From a bacterium (lineage in GTDB: Bacteria > Bacteroidota > Ignavibacteria > Kapaibacteriales > UBA2268): a DNA stretch of 64,000 nt. The DNA lies in assembly GCA_024711295.1 (NCBI GenBank), contig JANJTB010000040.1, positions 43,423 through 107,422 on the forward strand, read 5' to 3'. Made by a program: the position numbers and the translations under genes. Below are positions 63,137 to 64,000 of this stretch, piece by piece. Below the pieces are notes generated by a model. The model saw only the letters and a program-made list of their open reading frames with translations, did not search any database and had not been told where the DNA came from. How positions within the stretch are numbered: the first letter of the stretch is position 1; each line of letters starts with the position of its first letter.

Positions 63137-64000
63137 ATGATGCGTTTAATACTTATTTTTCTCGTTAGCGCCTGTATGCTCTACGCACAGGAAGACCCTA
63201 ATGTGATGTGGACTTACAAAGACGCAAGTTTCTCTACTTACCCTGCAATACACCCAAATGGTAATGTACTTATCGGTGATCGAAATAAAGCTGATGTTAT
63301 TGAACTTAACGGACTTACAGGTGAATTGATTAGAAGAATATCTGTACCTGTATCAGATATTGACCCAAATCAAATTGCTATATCAAAGGATGGTACACGG
63401 CTCACTATTGCGAAAAAAGTTGTGGATTATGCTACAGGTGAAGTAATTGCAGAATTACCTGAAATTACAGTACTCCCCAGATTTCTGAATCCAAGTAATA
63501 ATATTCTGGTTTTATGTATTTATAGTCAGGGACAAAATAGTTGGTTAGTTTGGAATATACATGAGGGAACATCTAAAGGATATAAAATCCCATATTTAGT
63601 TACTTCTATAGATGTTTCAAACGATGGTAAATACCTTGCAATAGCCGCATTGGAAAATGAAGAACCAAAAAGAACACATTTCTACCTCTATGATGCACAA
63701 ACAATGAAATTAATTAGAGAACTTGAAGACGTTCCAGCCGAAGGCAGAACAATAGAGTTCATTCAATTCTCCGAAAATGCTAAGTATGTGGGGTATGGGC
63801 AGTTGACTGGAGGTAAGCCAAAAGCAACTTTTTTTTCTTGTGAACCACCTTACAAAAAGTGGGAATTTCATAATTCATTTGGAGAAAATTTTCATAGTCT
63901 TGGATTTATTAATGATGAATATGTATTTATGAGTGGGCAATCTATCAGGAAAATTGTCAATTCTGATGAAATTTATTTTTCAAATAAATATATCTCAAAC
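63137..64000 (+). CDS. exported WD40/beta-propeller-like protein, N-terminal part
   Basis: Open from ATG 63137 (a second ATG follows at once) to the window end, 288 codons without a stop; the 3' end is missing. AGGGGTG lies 6 bases upstream. A signal peptide (MMRLILIFLVSACMLYAQ) precedes blade-like repeats. These include TYPAIHPNGNVLIGDRNKADVIELNGLTGELIRRI, DPNQIAISKDGTRLTIA, TSIDVSNDGKYLAIAALEN, and YLYDAQTMKLIRELEDV. The pattern of Asp-Gly-x turns and short strands suggests a WD40-type beta-propeller, but no family is certain. The end of the protein could carry a T9SS tail, which cannot be seen. Confidence 0.75.
   Translation, partial: MMRLILIFLVSACMLYAQEDPNVMWTYKDASFSTYPAIHPNGNVLIGDRNKADVIELNGLTGELIRRISVPVSDIDPNQIAISKDGTRLTIAKKVVDYATGEVIAELPEITVLPRFLNPSNNILVLCIYSQGQNSWLVWNIHEGTSKGYKIPYLVTSIDVSNDGKYLAIAALENEEPKRTHFYLYDAQTMKLIRELEDVPAEGRTIEFIQFSENAKYVGYGQLTGGKPKATFFSCEPPYKKWEFHNSFGENFHSLGFINDEYVFMSGQSIRKIVNSDEIYFSNKYISN

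Overview
The window reads as chromosomal DNA of a low-GC, Gram-negative member of the Bacteroidota/FCB group. An Ignavibacteria- or Kapabacteria-like lineage is my best guess, but that is inference. Direct support comes from three sources. First, four upstream regions match the Bacteroidota promoter pattern TTTG-N19/20-TAnnTTTG. Second, a secreted endonuclease I carries a C-terminal Por/T9SS sorting tail, and a divergent GldL/GldM (PorL/PorM)-like pair is encoded nearby. Third, there are DUF6029 and Omp28-type outer-membrane proteins and many type II lipoprotein signals. No rRNA, tRNA, CRISPR array, insertion sequence, phage or integrase was seen. The window looks like ordinary core genome with some accessory envelope genes.

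Layout. 1-5115: efflux operon (TolC end, HlyD-type lipoprotein adaptor, two ABC ATPases, two ABC-2 permeases). 5234-9475: small secreted protein, rhodanese lipoprotein, single-domain response regulator, and a TPR-PAS histidine kinase convergent with it. 9608-14273: TatC, metallo-beta-lactamase-fold hydrolase, DUF6029 protein and Omp28-like lipoprotein. 14434-17187: glmM-DUF3788 and divergent murI. 17205-20175: GldL-like/GldM-like/AlkD-like operon. 20297-22898: lysC-lysA. 23003-31214: a long minus-strand run with a seven-PAS kinase, a one-PAS kinase, FetA/FetB-like ABC genes, a TPR protein and a methyltransferase. 31520-33124: OmpA protein with thrombospondin type-3 repeats. 33199-37761: a tightly packed operon (T9SS endonuclease, Maf, lone MalF-type permease, PlsY, alpha/beta hydrolase). 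37879-41983: SLBB/Wzz polysaccharide export pair plus two secreted proteins. 42118-47278: suhB, dapF, M20 amidohydrolase, lipoprotein, murQ, TPR protein. 47451-48992: HtrA. 49259-50727: glycosyltransferase and cupin epimerase. 51158-56004: PilJ-N histidine kinase, DUF2459, GNAT, K+ channel, SDR. 56157-62765: two radical SAM enzymes and a 1413-residue acyl-CoA-dehydratase-activase-like fusion. 63137 to the end: partial secreted beta-propeller protein.

Together the genes cover cell-wall precursor supply and recycling (glmM, murI, dapF, lysA, lysC, murQ), envelope secretion and quality control (Tat, T9SS-like, HtrA, OmpA), polysaccharide export, and signalling through four histidine kinases that lack adjacent full-length response regulators. 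The least-explained locus is 56157-62765. A giant activase sits behind two radical SAM genes with no dehydratase beside it, and both of its ASKHA halves keep the cysteine pair that binds the [4Fe-4S] cluster in HgdC-type activators. The GldL/GldM-like pair is the second most interesting item.
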